Of a stretch of 34,527 nt of DNA, positions 25,619 to 33,900 are shown piece after piece (position 1 is the first letter of the stretch; each line of letters begins with the position of its first letter). The position numbers and the translations under genes were made by a program. The DNA lies in assembly GCA_028695965.1 (NCBI GenBank), contig JAQVHZ010000022.1, positions 1 through 34,527 on the forward strand, written 5' to 3'. The DNA comes from Thermoguttaceae bacterium (GTDB lineage: Bacteria > Planctomycetota > Planctomycetia > Pirellulales > Thermoguttaceae). The notes beneath the pieces were generated by a model. The model searched no databases, had not been told where the DNA came from, and worked only from the letters and a program-made list of their open reading frames with translations.

Positions 25619-26593
25619 ATGAAACGTTTTCTATTTTTTCTAGCGCGGTCCCAAGTCGCCGCCTTTCGTCGAGCATTTACGCTCGTCGAACTCTTAGTAG
25701 TCATCGCTATCATTGGAATTCTCATCGGACTTCTTCTACCGGCAGTCCAAGCGGCGCGTGAAGCGGCGCGCAGAATGAGCTGTTCCAACAACATCCGTCA
25801 GATCGGCTTGGCGTCCCATAATTACCACGACGTATTGGGGTCGTTTCCGCCAGGGAAATTGACAGACGTTAAATCCGATGGAACTGACGCGGGCAACTAC
25901 TTCGGTTGGGCGGCGCTGTTGCTCCCCTTTTGCGAGCAACAGAACGTGCGTCAACTTGTGGACTTCAAACAAAAGGTCTATACCGAAGCCAACCAAAAAG
26001 CCGGGCAGACGCAAATCCCAATGTACCTTTGTCCGTCAGATCCTGATCGTGAAATTCGTTCTGTCGACTACTATAACCCCGACAAAGGTTGGGCTCTAGA
26101 ACAGCTCAAACTTGCGCCAACGCACTATGCGGGCGTAATCACTGAAAAGATTTCCGAATACGGCTCAGCCACGACAGACGGTTGGACCCTTGCACATGAC
26201 GAGCTTGGCGTTATGCTGATAACACGCGCCGTGAGAATTGCCGAGATTATCGACGGAACTTCCAATACTATTATGGTCATGGAAGCCTCGTCTTATGAAA
26301 CAGGAACGCCCAAAACCTACGACAATGGAAGCTGGATTGTTGGGACCAGTATTTTTCGCAAGACGCGGGCTCCAATCAACTACAAACCAGACTGCGCTCA
26401 CTTCAATAGCGGCGCCTTTGACTGGAGCTGTTCTCAATGTAGCGCCTATCAGTATGAAGCTAGAAGCCGACATCCGTCAGGTTGCAACGCTCTCTTTGCG
26501 GACGGAAGCTGTCGATTTATCTCTCAAACAGTCAACATGGACGCCCTAGCCGCTGCCATCACACGCGCGCGCGGCGAAACGATCTGTCTCTAA
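25619..26593 (+). CDS. DUF1559 pseudopilin-like secreted protein
   Basis: 324 residues from the ATG at 25619, which follows GGAGG by 12 bases. The start contains a prepilin-type leader (MKRFLFFLARSQVAAFRRA) cut before Phe20, with Glu at position +5 and the hydrophobic helix TLVELLVVIAIIGILIGLLL. Then comes the planctomycete DUF1559 signature: LPAVQAAREAARRMSCSNN, IGLASHNYHDVLGSFPPGK, WAALLLPFCEQQNV, YLCPSDP and EIIDGTSNTIMVMEA. The C-terminus FADGSCRFISQTVN is typical of the family, so the protein is complete. A Cys-rich segment (CAHF..., WSCSQCSAY, SGCNAL, GSC) is noticeable near the end. These proteins are exported via a type II/IV-like pathway and very numerous in planctomycetes; their function is unknown. 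Control by a cobalamin riboswitch would suggest a role in cobalamin capture, which is inference. Confidence 0.92.
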   Translation: MKRFLFFLARSQVAAFRRAFTLVELLVVIAIIGILIGLLLPAVQAAREAARRMSCSNNIRQIGLASHNYHDVLGSFPPGKLTDVKSDGTDAGNYFGWAALLLPFCEQQNVRQLVDFKQKVYTEANQKAGQTQIPMYLCPSDPDREIRSVDYYNPDKGWALEQLKLAPTHYAGVITEKISEYGSATTDGWTLAHDELGVMLITRAVRIAEIIDGTSNTIMVMEASSYETGTPKTYDNGSWIVGTSIFRKTRAPINYKPDCAHFNSGAFDWSCSQCSAYQYEARSRHPSGCNALFADGSCRFISQTVNMDALAAAITRARGETICL

Positions 26594-26630
26594 GTCCCTG
26601 TTCTTCGCTTCTAAGAAAACGCTTTGCAAA

Positions 26631-26669
26631 CGCCTAGACGCCGCGACAAGCAGCGTCTAGGCGCTTTTC
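26631..26669 (+). terminator. Terminator of the DUF1559 gene
   Basis: CGCCTAGACGC (26631-26641) pairs perfectly with GCGTCTAGGCG (26653-26663), loop of 11, followed by CTTTTC. It lies 38 bases after the stop codon. Confidence 0.85.
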
Positions 26670-26941
26670 TAAAATAACTCTTTGCTTATTTCGACGAAAT
26701 TCTGATTTTTTTATTTCCTAGCGAAACCTAAAAGCAGAAACATGAGTATAAATACTAAGGGAAGGTTATAACACTCCAACAAAAAACGTAAGCTCGACGT
26801 CTGAGCAACGAAGAATCGCACCGTTGAAGAAGCGAGGAAGTCGAGCTATAAAAAACAGTGAGTTACTTTTGTCAGGCTTGCCTGAAAGCTCATCAACAAT
26901 AAACACCATTGACAATCACACCAATTGACAAGGAGAAGAAA
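26670..26941 (+). other. Leader of the EF-hand gene with a long-range stem
   Basis: 272 bases without a gene. AGCTCGAC (26791-26798) pairs with GTCGAGCT (26840-26847) around a 41-base loop, 95 bases before the ATG. This may be a 5' untranslated structure. No clear promoter hexamers. Confidence 0.4.
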
Positions 26942-28135
26942 ATGAAAAAGACCCTTATTATAGCAGTAGCTCTCGGGTTTTCAGTTGCATCGCTCGCTTT
27001 TAGCCAGGACGCCGAAACCCGCGGCCAACGCCGTCAAGCAGGAGGCGGTTTCTTCGCCGCTGCTCGTACCGAAGACGGGAAAATTGATCTTTCGAAGTTG
27101 CCGGAACAAATGCCGCAGCAGCGCAAAGACGCCTTGAAGGCTGCAGACAAAGACGGCGACGGGTTCCTCAATTCCGAAGAACTCAGCGCGGTCATGCCAG
27201 CTCGTAACGGACGACAAGAGGGCGCCACAAACAGATTCCAAGGGGCTCCCCAAGGTCAGCAGGGGCCGCGTTTTGGCGCGCCGGGAACGGGGGTTGGCCC
27301 ATTTGGAGCCCCCGGAATGATGACTGACGGAAAGCTCGATCTTTCAAAATTACCCGAACAAATGCCGCAAGAACGCAAAGACGCCTTGAAGGCTGCGGAT
27401 AAAAACAGCGATGGATTCGTTGATTTTGAAGAAATGCGCGAGGCTATGTCGGCACGCGGAGATCGTCCCCAAGGTCAGTTTGGCGCTGGCCCCGTAGGTC
27501 CTAGAATGGGATTTGGTCCTTTTGGCGCTCCCGGAATGACGACTGACGGGAAACTTGATCTTTCAAAATTACCCGAACAAATGCCGCAAGAGCGTAAAGA
27601 CGCTTGGAAGGCCGCTGACAAAGACGGCGACGGATTCCTTACCTCGGAAGAGATGCGCGACGTACCGCGCCCGAAATTCCAATTCCCAGAAGGAAAGAAA
27701 CCCGAATTCGTCGACAACGACAACGGACTTGTTATCGAAAAGATAACAGAGGCGCTGAAGTACTTCGACAAAAATAATGACGGAATCGTCAGCGCTGAAG
27801 AACAGAAAGAGATGTCGGAAGCTATTCAGAGAGAATTCGGTCCGAGTTTCATGATGTTCATCCGGAACGTTGTTGGCGGTCCCCAAGGCGTTGGCCCCGG
27901 TATGGGGTTTGGCTACGGACCCGGCGTCGGACCTGGTCTAGGAGCTGGAAGAGCCCAAGGCGCTAGTCCCGGTATGGGACCTGGCATGGGAGTCGGCAGA
28001 GCCCAAGGCGGCAGATCCCAAGGTATGGGACCTGGCATGGGAGCTGGAAGAGCCCAAGGCAGCGGCAGAACCCAAGGCATGGGACCTGGTATGGGAGCTG
28101 GAAGAGGTCAAGGCAATCGTGGAGCTAATCGTTAA
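26942..28135 (+). CDS. Secreted EF-hand calcium-binding repeat protein
   Basis: 397 residues from the ATG at 26942, preceded by AAGGAG (six bases). A signal peptide (MKKTLIIAVALGFSVASLAF, cut near SQ-D) exports it. It has three copies of a 37-residue unit starting DGK(I/L)DLSKLPEQMPQ, each with an EF-hand loop: DKDGDGFLNSEE (about 69-80), DKNSDGFVDFEE (153-164) and DKDGDGFLTSEE (226-237). A fourth, more divergent loop DKNNDGIVSAEE is at 276-287. The calcium ligands (positions 1, 3, 5 and 12) are intact in all four. Residues about 320-397 are a Gly/Met/Pro tail of GMGPGMGAGRAQG repeats. It probably binds calcium outside the cytoplasm; the tail may be for adhesion or assembly, which is inference. 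Two strong terminators follow. Confidence 0.88.
   Translation: MKKTLIIAVALGFSVASLAFSQDAETRGQRRQAGGGFFAAARTEDGKIDLSKLPEQMPQQRKDALKAADKDGDGFLNSEELSAVMPARNGRQEGATNRFQGAPQGQQGPRFGAPGTGVGPFGAPGMMTDGKLDLSKLPEQMPQERKDALKAADKNSDGFVDFEEMREAMSARGDRPQGQFGAGPVGPRMGFGPFGAPGMTTDGKLDLSKLPEQMPQERKDAWKAADKDGDGFLTSEEMRDVPRPKFQFPEGKKPEFVDNDNGLVIEKITEALKYFDKNNDGIVSAEEQKEMSEAIQREFGPSFMMFIRNVVGGPQGVGPGMGFGYGPGVGPGLGAGRAQGASPGMGPGMGVGRAQGGRSQGMGPGMGAGRAQGSGRTQGMGPGMGAGRGQGNRGANR
27074..27654 (+). repeat. Three 110-bp repeat units in the EF-hand gene
   Basis: Units at 27074-27183, 27326-27435 and 27545-27654 encode the same 37-residue module. Units 2 and 3 are also preceded by a matching GPFGAPGM linker, so they are the more recent duplication. 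Confidence 0.85.
27894..28122 (+). repeat. Gly/Met-rich tandem repeats in the EF-hand gene
   Basis: Recurring GGTATGGGACCTGGCATGGG-type units, with GAGCTGGAAGAGCCCAAGGC between them, encode GMGPGMGAGRAQG. Copies differ in length, suggesting slippage or unequal exchange. Confidence 0.8.
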
Positions 28136-28196
28136 ACGATAAGCGATAAGTTCGCGATTCATAACGCGCAAGCTCCCGTCGCCTAGGGAGTAAGCA

Positions 28197-28226
28197 AGCG
28201 GTTCGCGCGTAAACGCGCGAACCGCT
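28197..28226 (+). terminator. First hairpin after the EF-hand gene
   Basis: AGCGGTTCGCGCG pairs perfectly with CGCGCGAACCGCT around a TAAA loop. It has no U-run, but it is followed by two further hairpins. Confidence 0.65.
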
Positions 28227-28271
28227 CTCCTTTCGACGAAGAGAGAATGGGACCTACTGTCGAAAGGAATG

Positions 28272-28304
28272 CGTCCGACATAGTTAACTATGTCGGACGT
28301 TTTT
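28272..28304 (+). terminator. Second, classic terminator after the EF-hand gene
   Basis: A perfect 28-base palindrome (CGTCCGACATAGTT and its complement, 28272-28299) followed by TTTTT. Between it and the first hairpin, TCCTTTCGAC (28228-28237) pairs with GTCGAAAGGA (28259-28268). Confidence 0.85.
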
Positions 28305-28696
28305 ATAAACGTTCTCCGTTTCCGCTTGTTGGACGTCTTTTTGTAGAACGGCTTTAAAACTTCAAAACGCCGAACATTTAAAATATAAAAATGTTTATTG
28401 TCTAGAGTAAAACTTTTCTACAATCCTCGTTTACTTTCATAACGGAAGTGTATTTGTAGTCATTCTGCCGATATGCTACCGCGCTTCGTCTGCAAACTAG
28501 ACGAGAGGCAACTGGACTTCAAGATTGACAAATCAACTTATTCCACCGAATTGTACCATATTCAATTTGGCAGCGCAATCGTACCATATACGTTGTTCAT
28601 ATTATTCGCATTTCCGTTTTCTCTCTTTTTGACGACTTTTGGGGCAGTTTACACAACGCGTTCGCCGCCCCATGAGAGAACCAAGCCACTTCTTCT
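28305..28696. other. Gene-free stretch downstream of the EF-hand gene
   Basis: 392 bases. A 75-codon open frame (28473-28700) overlaps the cysteine desulfurase end and has no ribosome binding site, so I do not call it. The nine-base sequence GTACCATAT occurs twice, 28 bases apart (28553 and 28581). Nothing else is recognised. Confidence 0.4.
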
Positions 28697-29833
28697 TTAA
28701 GGACGTCGCAGCTTATGATAAGCAAAACAGAGCGTTTTTCCAACGATTTCCGCTTCTTCGATTGTATTTTCACGTCCATAAGAAATGCGAATGGCTGAAC
28801 TTGCTTCCTTCGGCGTTAATCCTAACGCTAACAAAACACGCGACGGTTCTTTTTTTACAGAATCACAAGCAGAGCCGGTCGACACACAAACGCCTTTCAT
28901 GTCCAACAGAATAGTCATGGCCTCGCTGTCGGCATTGCGAAAGACTACGTTAAACGCACCGGGCGTACGCGCCGTTTCATCGCCTACAATGAAAAAATCG
29001 CCTTCGTTCAGTTCTTCACCGATAATATCAATTGTTCTTTGAGTCAGCGTTCTTAATTGATGCTCGATCTTCTCTAAAACAGCAACATTTTCCTCCAAAG
29101 CAAAGCTGGCGGCGACAATTCCAAAAACATTTTCCGTGCCTGCTCGTTCGCCTTGCTCTTGTCCTCCTCCTCTAATAAGCGTCGGCAACTCAACTCCTCG
29201 ACGCTTAAAAAGAAAACCGACGCCCTTAGGCCCATTAAACTTATGTGCAGAAGCGGTGAGCAAGTCAACGCCAAGCGCTCTAACGTCGACAGGAATGCGC
29301 CCAACAGCCTGCACTGCGTCTGTATGAACAAGCGTTTGATAACGTCTAGCTAACGAAACTACCTTATCAACCGGCTGGATCGTCCCTACTTCATTGTTCG
29401 CCAGCATAACCGAAACGAGACCAATTTTACCCCCTCTAAAAATCTCGCGGCAAGAATCTAGGGAAATAAGTCCAGTACGCTCGACAGGAATAAAATCCAC
29501 TTTTGCTCCGCGCTTTGCATAAGCCAATGCGCTTTCGTGAATAGACGGGTGTTCAAAGGCAGAAACAACTAGTCGTAAGTTAGGCCTCTCGCGTAAAGAA
29601 GTCAATGTCCATGCGTTTCCCTCGGAACCGCTGGAAGTAAAGAATATCTCGTCTGGTTCAGCGCCAATTGCAGCTGCGACGCGTTCACGCGCCGCTTCAA
29701 TAGCCCGTTTTGCCCGAACGCCTAGCGAATACCGGCTCGACGCGTTGCCATATTCCTCAAACAAAAACTCACGCGCCTTTTCAAACGCCAGCCGTGACAA
29801 TTGAGTTGTCGCCGCGTGATCTGCATAAATCAT
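28697..29833 (-). CDS. Cysteine desulfurase (NifS/IscS family)
   Basis: 378 residues from the ATG at 29833, which has GGAGG ten bases upstream; a TTG three codons earlier sits too close to that site. PLP enzyme that releases sulfur from cysteine for Fe-S clusters and thiolated cofactors. Seen: YADHAATT at the N-terminus, YGNASS, FTSSGSEGNAW, FEHPSIHE, ANNEVGTIQPV, HTDAVQAVG, the PLP lysine Lys198 in TASAHKFNGPKG, RGGGQEQGERAGTENV and the persulfide-forming Cys323 in STGSACDS. The active-site loop is the longer, class I (NifS/IscS) kind. No iscU, iscR or tRNA-thiolation gene is adjacent, so the partner is not known. Confidence 0.93.
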   Translation of the reverse strand: MIYADHAATTQLSRLAFEKAREFLFEEYGNASSRYSLGVRAKRAIEAARERVAAAIGAEPDEIFFTSSGSEGNAWTLTSLRERPNLRLVVSAFEHPSIHESALAYAKRGAKVDFIPVERTGLISLDSCREIFRGGKIGLVSVMLANNEVGTIQPVDKVVSLARRYQTLVHTDAVQAVGRIPVDVRALGVDLLTASAHKFNGPKGVGFLFKRRGVELPTLIRGGGQEQGERAGTENVFGIVAASFALEENVAVLEKIEHQLRTLTQRTIDIIGEELNEGDFFIVGDETARTPGAFNVVFRNADSEAMTILLDMKGVCVSTGSACDSVKKEPSRVLLALGLTPKEASSAIRISYGRENTIEEAEIVGKTLCFAYHKLRRP

Positions 29834-29939
29834 TGTTGTCAAGCCTCCAGGTTCCTTTTTACGCGCTGCAACGACAACGCGATTCTATAGTGGTAATAAT
29901 AGCGCTGCTGTCAGTTCAAAACAAGCCGGACTTTTTCTA

Positions 29940-29968
29940 TTGACGTGCGATCATCATAAGAGTATCCT
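29940..29968 (+). promoter_or_regulatory. Candidate promoter of the lipoprotein gene
   Basis: TTGACG (29940-29945), 17 bases, then TATCCT (29963-29968). It would give a leader of about 150 bases containing the hairpin at 30003. Confidence 0.5.
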
Positions 29969-30002
29969 AACTGAACTGCATTAAGGTAGAAAAGACAACG
30001 AC

Positions 30003-30030
30003 GCCATTTGCCTTGTTAGGCTCAAATGGC
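30003..30030 (+). promoter_or_regulatory. Leader hairpin upstream of the lipoprotein gene
   Basis: GCCATTT-GCCT, loop TGTT, AGGC, bulge TC, then AAATGGC: an eleven-pair stem. There is no following U-run, so it is a leader element, operator or stability stem rather than a terminator. Confidence 0.45.
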
Positions 30031-30123
30031 TTGAATTCTTAGAATACTAAACGTCTCACGGGCTCTTTTTGCTCAACGCAGCGACAGTTATAAATTAGAT
30101 ACTAACTATTGTCAAGCATAACC

Positions 30124-31530
30124 ATGAACAGAAACAAGCGGCCGCTTCTCTTGTTCTCTTTAAAACGAAGTAAGTTGCTGTGCTTGGTCGTTCTGGGCAC
30201 AGTCGCCGCCTGCTTCTGCTCCGGCTGTGCTTCCGGTTATGCCGAACGTTTACGAGACGTTCGAAGAGACTATTACGATTATGGCAATCTAGAACAGGCA
30301 AAATTAGAGCTCCAACGACGTCAAAAACGCGCGCCGCAAAAGGAAAAAGACGTGCTTGCCTTGAATGAGGCAAGTCTTGAACTTTGTTCCGGAAATATCG
30401 CAGCAGCAAAAGAGAAACTCATTCAGGCGCGCGATTCTTTTGACATTATTGAAGATAAACACACTCAAAAATCCGCTGAAAATCTGTTCGCCTACTGGAC
30501 CGACGACAACATGAACTCATACGAAGGCGAGGATTACGAAAAAGTCCTTGTCAGAGCGACTCTTGCCATCGCCGACCTTTTCGACAGAAGCGAGGACGCC
30601 AGAGCATATGCGTATCAAATTGCCGCCAAACAAGACGAAATAGTACAAAATGGATATGTTGACGATCCAAGAGACGAAAACAAAAAAATCAATCCCAAAA
30701 AAGCCTATCCGCGCATACCGCTCGGTCCCTATCTCGAAGGTCTCCTTTGGGAAGAAACGTATCTCAACGCTTCCGACGCAGCGCGCTGTTACGAAAAGGT
30801 GGTAAAGTGGCGTCCAGATTTCAAACAGGGCAAACGCGACCTCGTTCGCGCGCAAACAAGCGTTCATTCACAACCCGGTAACGGACGCGTCTATGTCTTT
30901 GCTTTCGTAGGACGAGGTCCATACAAAGAACAAGTTTACGAAGAAGCGACTCAGTTTGCGCTGCTTTTCGCCGATCATATCTTTTCCTCCGTCAACAAAT
31001 ACTCTGTTCCGCCGACCCTTGCGCCGGTTCCTGTCCCCATGTTGGTCGTTGAGGAACCTTACGTAAAAAACATAGGCGTTGATGTTGACGGCGAAAGGAC
31101 AGGCGTTACAGAGACAATCGCCGACGTCAACGAAATGGCGACTAAACAGTACGAGGCGATTAAAGACCAAATTCTCGCAAAAGCTATCGTTAGACGAGTC
31201 GTCAAAAAGGGCGCTATTTATGCGGCCAAGGAAGTCGGACAGGTCAACGACTGGGTCAGTATTGCAATGGACGTCGGTGGAATCGTTTGGGAAGCTGCGG
31301 AGTCTGCCGATACTCGATGTTGGGGCTTGCTTCCTGCGAAGATTCAAGTCGCCAGCTTTGAAGTCCCCATTGGCGAGCATGAACTTACCGTATGTCCGTG
31401 CGATCCACAAGGAAACAAAATTGGCGTTCCACTCACGGCGTCGGTGAGTGTCAACGCCAATCGCAACACTTATGTGTTGGTCAATTATCCTAATCGAGAG
31501 CCGATAGGAAAAGTTGTCGTCTCAAAATAA
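30124..31530 (+). CDS. Large lipoprotein, COG3014-like, function unknown
   Basis: 468 residues from the ATG at 30124; there is no strong ribosome binding site, and a TTG at 30109 is an alternative. The signal peptide ends in a lipobox, VAAC (Cys30) or, less well, CSGC (Cys35), so the protein is probably lipid-anchored. Residues about 38-135 are helical and TPR-like (YDYGNLEQAKLELQRR and LELCSGNIAAAKEKLIQ). The middle contains EGLLWEETYLNASDAARCYEK and GRVYVFAFVGRGPYKEQ. The C-terminus, SADTRCWGLLPAKIQVAS then VPIGEHELTV, resembles the end of COG3014 proteins, which are uncharacterised lipoproteins. It converges with the oxidase gene 18 bases away. Role unknown. Confidence 0.75.
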   Translation: MNRNKRPLLLFSLKRSKLLCLVVLGTVAACFCSGCASGYAERLRDVRRDYYDYGNLEQAKLELQRRQKRAPQKEKDVLALNEASLELCSGNIAAAKEKLIQARDSFDIIEDKHTQKSAENLFAYWTDDNMNSYEGEDYEKVLVRATLAIADLFDRSEDARAYAYQIAAKQDEIVQNGYVDDPRDENKKINPKKAYPRIPLGPYLEGLLWEETYLNASDAARCYEKVVKWRPDFKQGKRDLVRAQTSVHSQPGNGRVYVFAFVGRGPYKEQVYEEATQFALLFADHIFSSVNKYSVPPTLAPVPVPMLVVEEPYVKNIGVDVDGERTGVTETIADVNEMATKQYEAIKDQILAKAIVRRVVKKGAIYAAKEVGQVNDWVSIAMDVGGIVWEAAESADTRCWGLLPAKIQVASFEVPIGEHELTVCPCDPQGNKIGVPLTASVSVNANRNTYVLVNYPNREPIGKVVVSK

Positions 31531-31548
31531 CAAACTCCTTTATTGAGC

Positions 31549-33630
31549 CTAAAACTCGTTTGATAATCCAGAAGACGCGTTCTCTCCGACAGCTGCTCCA
31601 TTGCTGACGACTTCGTCTTGCGAGCTAGCTTCATCTGCTTCTTGCGTCCCCTGTTCTTTCTCAATATTGTTCTTTTTTTGTTTCGGCTTGAGCTCTTGAA
31701 AAACGTTAGCAGGATACTCCGGTTTAATTGTATCTAAAAATTCGGCTAAAAGCGTCGCTTCAACTTCTGTGCCGGCCCAAGGGGGCATATAATAGTGTAC
31801 ATGATTAAGATGCAGCGCAAGCTCTTTTATGCTTTCAACCGTACGTCCTGCAAGCAAAGGCGAAATAGCGGAATATCCCATCTTTTCTGCATGACAACAG
31901 TTGCAGTGATGCATAAAAACGGCGCGTCCCAAAGTCAGCCGATCCTCTTCGTTTAAACTCAAAAGATCAGGATTGCCATATGCAATTGGTCCATGAAGCC
32001 CTACGTCTAATTCTTTAACTGACAGCTTTGTCGGTTGTTCTCTCTGCTCCGCTTCTAGTATATCGGCGTTCGTCTCTTCGTCCAAATCAGACGCAACAAG
32101 GGCATCGACCGATTCGGAAAGTTGTCCAATGTCCGTTACGTCGCTCCCTGCGTCGTCCAAGAGATTAGACGCGGTTACAACATGATTCACTTGTATGTTG
32201 GGTTGAACCAAAGGCTGAGAGGAGGATAAATTCTGCGGTTCGCTAGACGCCGCTTGTTGATAATCGACGCCGACATTTAGCGCTTGCGAGGAGAAGTCGT
32301 TATTCGTGCGTTGTTGCGGCGTCGCAAACGGGGCAAAAGAGGCCGCGCCGCCGCTGGAATATTGCGCTAATGCAGACGTCTGCTCAACATAGCTCAACGA
32401 AGCGTCGGCGCCGTCAGAAGTCGTATTAGGCGGTTGAGGCGCCGCGTCGTCGTTTTTCTGGTCTTCTTTTTCTTCTAGGCCTGACGTCACGCGTACAACA
32501 TGATTGGAAGACCTGTTGAGATACCGCTCTGATGAAATATCGAGTTCTTGATATTCCTCTTTCTGTTGTAATTCGTCCAAAAGCCAATTCGTCCAGACGC
32601 CCGTATAGAGGAGTCCTTCTTTGCGCATTCGTTTGACGTCGCCGCGCATAATTTGATTACTATAGACTACGCGATTAACAATGTACGGCTTGCGAACAGC
32701 CTCGCGCACAAATTCGCTAACACTAACAGCGGCAATTCCGAGCAGAGCCAACGCTAACCCAACGCCGGCAGACGTCTCGTTAGGTCTTGCAACCGGACCA
32801 ACCACTAGGACAAGCACAATTGCCGCTATAATAGCGACAAACAAGCCAGAAAAAATGTTAGTAGCGGAAGCGCGTTCCAAAGTGGCAAGACTCGACTCCG
32901 GGAGAAAGAAGAACCAACCGACAACGCCGCACGCCAAAAGGAATACGCCTAAAAAAGCGGGAAATCGCATATGACGAGTAACTTTTGCGCGTACAGAGGG
33001 GTTCTTAGCAAATAACGACGCGTGCAGAAGGAAATAAAAAGAGCTGAGCATGAAGGCGCAACCGGTTCGAGCTATCGTTTGCGGAGCAAGCTGGACATTT
33101 AGAAAGGCGTGCCAAAAACTGCCCGTCGATTCCCAATCTGCAACTAGTCCGCCCGAATTGAGCATGAACGACGTTATTCCAGTAATGAGAACAAGCGATA
33201 TCCAAGCAGAAAAAGCATAGGTCCACCCGACAAAGGAACTCACACGAGGCGAAAACTTGTCCCAAAAAAAGTAAAACGCTAAGCCGGACACTATTTCAAG
33301 CAAGAAAAAGCACCATTCAATCGCCCAACCAAAAACAAACGTCTTTATCAACACTTCGGTTGCTAACGGCGAGGCAAGACCAATAAAAAACCAGATTCCC
33401 ACGCCCGTCACGGCGCCGTAGGTTAGTGTCAACGTAACGAAGAATCTCGTATGTTTCTTCAAATAGGCGCGATATTCAACGTCCCCGTCTCGGTGAGAAC
33501 GGTCGTTTTCCAGAGCAAGGAGAAGCCCTCCTCCTACAGCGTAGTACGAAACAAAAACGTGCAGCAACGCAATAATCGCAATAAGCATTGGCGCCGTCAA
33601 CACGGGAACGTCTAGCCAAGGATAATACAT
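31549..33630 (-). CDS. Cytochrome bd-type oxidase subunit I fused to cytochrome c domain
   Basis: 693 residues from the ATG at 33630 (GGGA five bases upstream; the longer frame from 33687 adds 19 unlikely residues). About 350 residues form eight membrane helices resembling CydA: LLHVFVSYYAVGGG (candidate heme ligand His), FGWAIEWCFFLLEIVSGLAF with the conserved Glu pair, and SEFVREAVRKPYIV. The quinol-loop motif GRQPW is not seen. A low-complexity linker of about 180 residues, rich in Ser, Asp, Gln and Ala, leads to a cytochrome c domain with CNCCH (Cys576, Cys579, His580) and an axial Met in YMPPW (near 615). This resembles the oxidase-superfamily members reported to use a fused heme c rather than quinol. 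No subunit II gene is adjacent. Confidence 0.82.
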   Translation of the reverse strand: MYYPWLDVPVLTAPMLIAIIALLHVFVSYYAVGGGLLLALENDRSHRDGDVEYRAYLKKHTRFFVTLTLTYGAVTGVGIWFFIGLASPLATEVLIKTFVFGWAIEWCFFLLEIVSGLAFYFFWDKFSPRVSSFVGWTYAFSAWISLVLITGITSFMLNSGGLVADWESTGSFWHAFLNVQLAPQTIARTGCAFMLSSFYFLLHASLFAKNPSVRAKVTRHMRFPAFLGVFLLACGVVGWFFFLPESSLATLERASATNIFSGLFVAIIAAIVLVLVVGPVARPNETSAGVGLALALLGIAAVSVSEFVREAVRKPYIVNRVVYSNQIMRGDVKRMRKEGLLYTGVWTNWLLDELQQKEEYQELDISSERYLNRSSNHVVRVTSGLEEKEDQKNDDAAPQPPNTTSDGADASLSYVEQTSALAQYSSGGAASFAPFATPQQRTNNDFSSQALNVGVDYQQAASSEPQNLSSSQPLVQPNIQVNHVVTASNLLDDAGSDVTDIGQLSESVDALVASDLDEETNADILEAEQREQPTKLSVKELDVGLHGPIAYGNPDLLSLNEEDRLTLGRAVFMHHCNCCHAEKMGYSAISPLLAGRTVESIKELALHLNHVHYYMPPWAGTEVEATLLAEFLDTIKPEYPANVFQELKPKQKKNNIEKEQGTQEADEASSQDEVVSNGAAVGENASSGLSNEF

Positions 33631-33900
33631 CGTCTTCCCTTTCTTTCCCCTAAATAATAATCGTTTGCGCGACGTCGCAGGCAACAAGGAACATAGTTGT
33701 TGTCACAGGTCCGAACGGCGCAGCGCCGTATGTTATTATGCGGTCCGTGAAGAAAAAATCAAGAGTTGAAAAGATTCTTCAAGTCTAAACTTCCCATGAA
33801 AAATGCGAATCAGACTAAAAAACGACGAGACTCTACTAAGCCCCGTCGTTTGCGCTATTCTACGCCAAAATTGGCGTCAGCAACGTCCTCGACGTCTTAA
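33631..33900 (-). other. Intergenic region upstream of the oxidase gene
   Basis: 270 bases with no gene. It contains the terminator of the following oxoamine synthase gene (33817-33851) and must contain the oxidase promoter, which I cannot identify. Confidence 0.4.
33817..33851 (-). terminator. Terminator of the oxoamine synthase gene
   Basis: On the minus strand AAACGACG pairs with CGTCGTTT, extended by G-U pairs, and runs into further T residues. It lies about 50 bases after the stop codon. Confidence 0.75.

Larger units (their letters stand above)
29834..30123. other. Divergent region upstream of the desulfurase and lipoprotein genes
   Basis: 290 bases without a gene. It holds the plus-strand promoter candidate (29940-29968) and a strong hairpin (30003-30030); the desulfurase promoter is not clear. 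Confidence 0.4.

Noticed and set aside
27074-28122. CRISPR-like or mobile repeats
   Set aside because: All copies are in one reading frame, vary in length and encode protein modules; there are no spacers or cas genes.
28473-28700. 75-codon open frame
   Set aside because: No ribosome binding site, no recognisable product, and it overlaps the end of the cysteine desulfurase gene.
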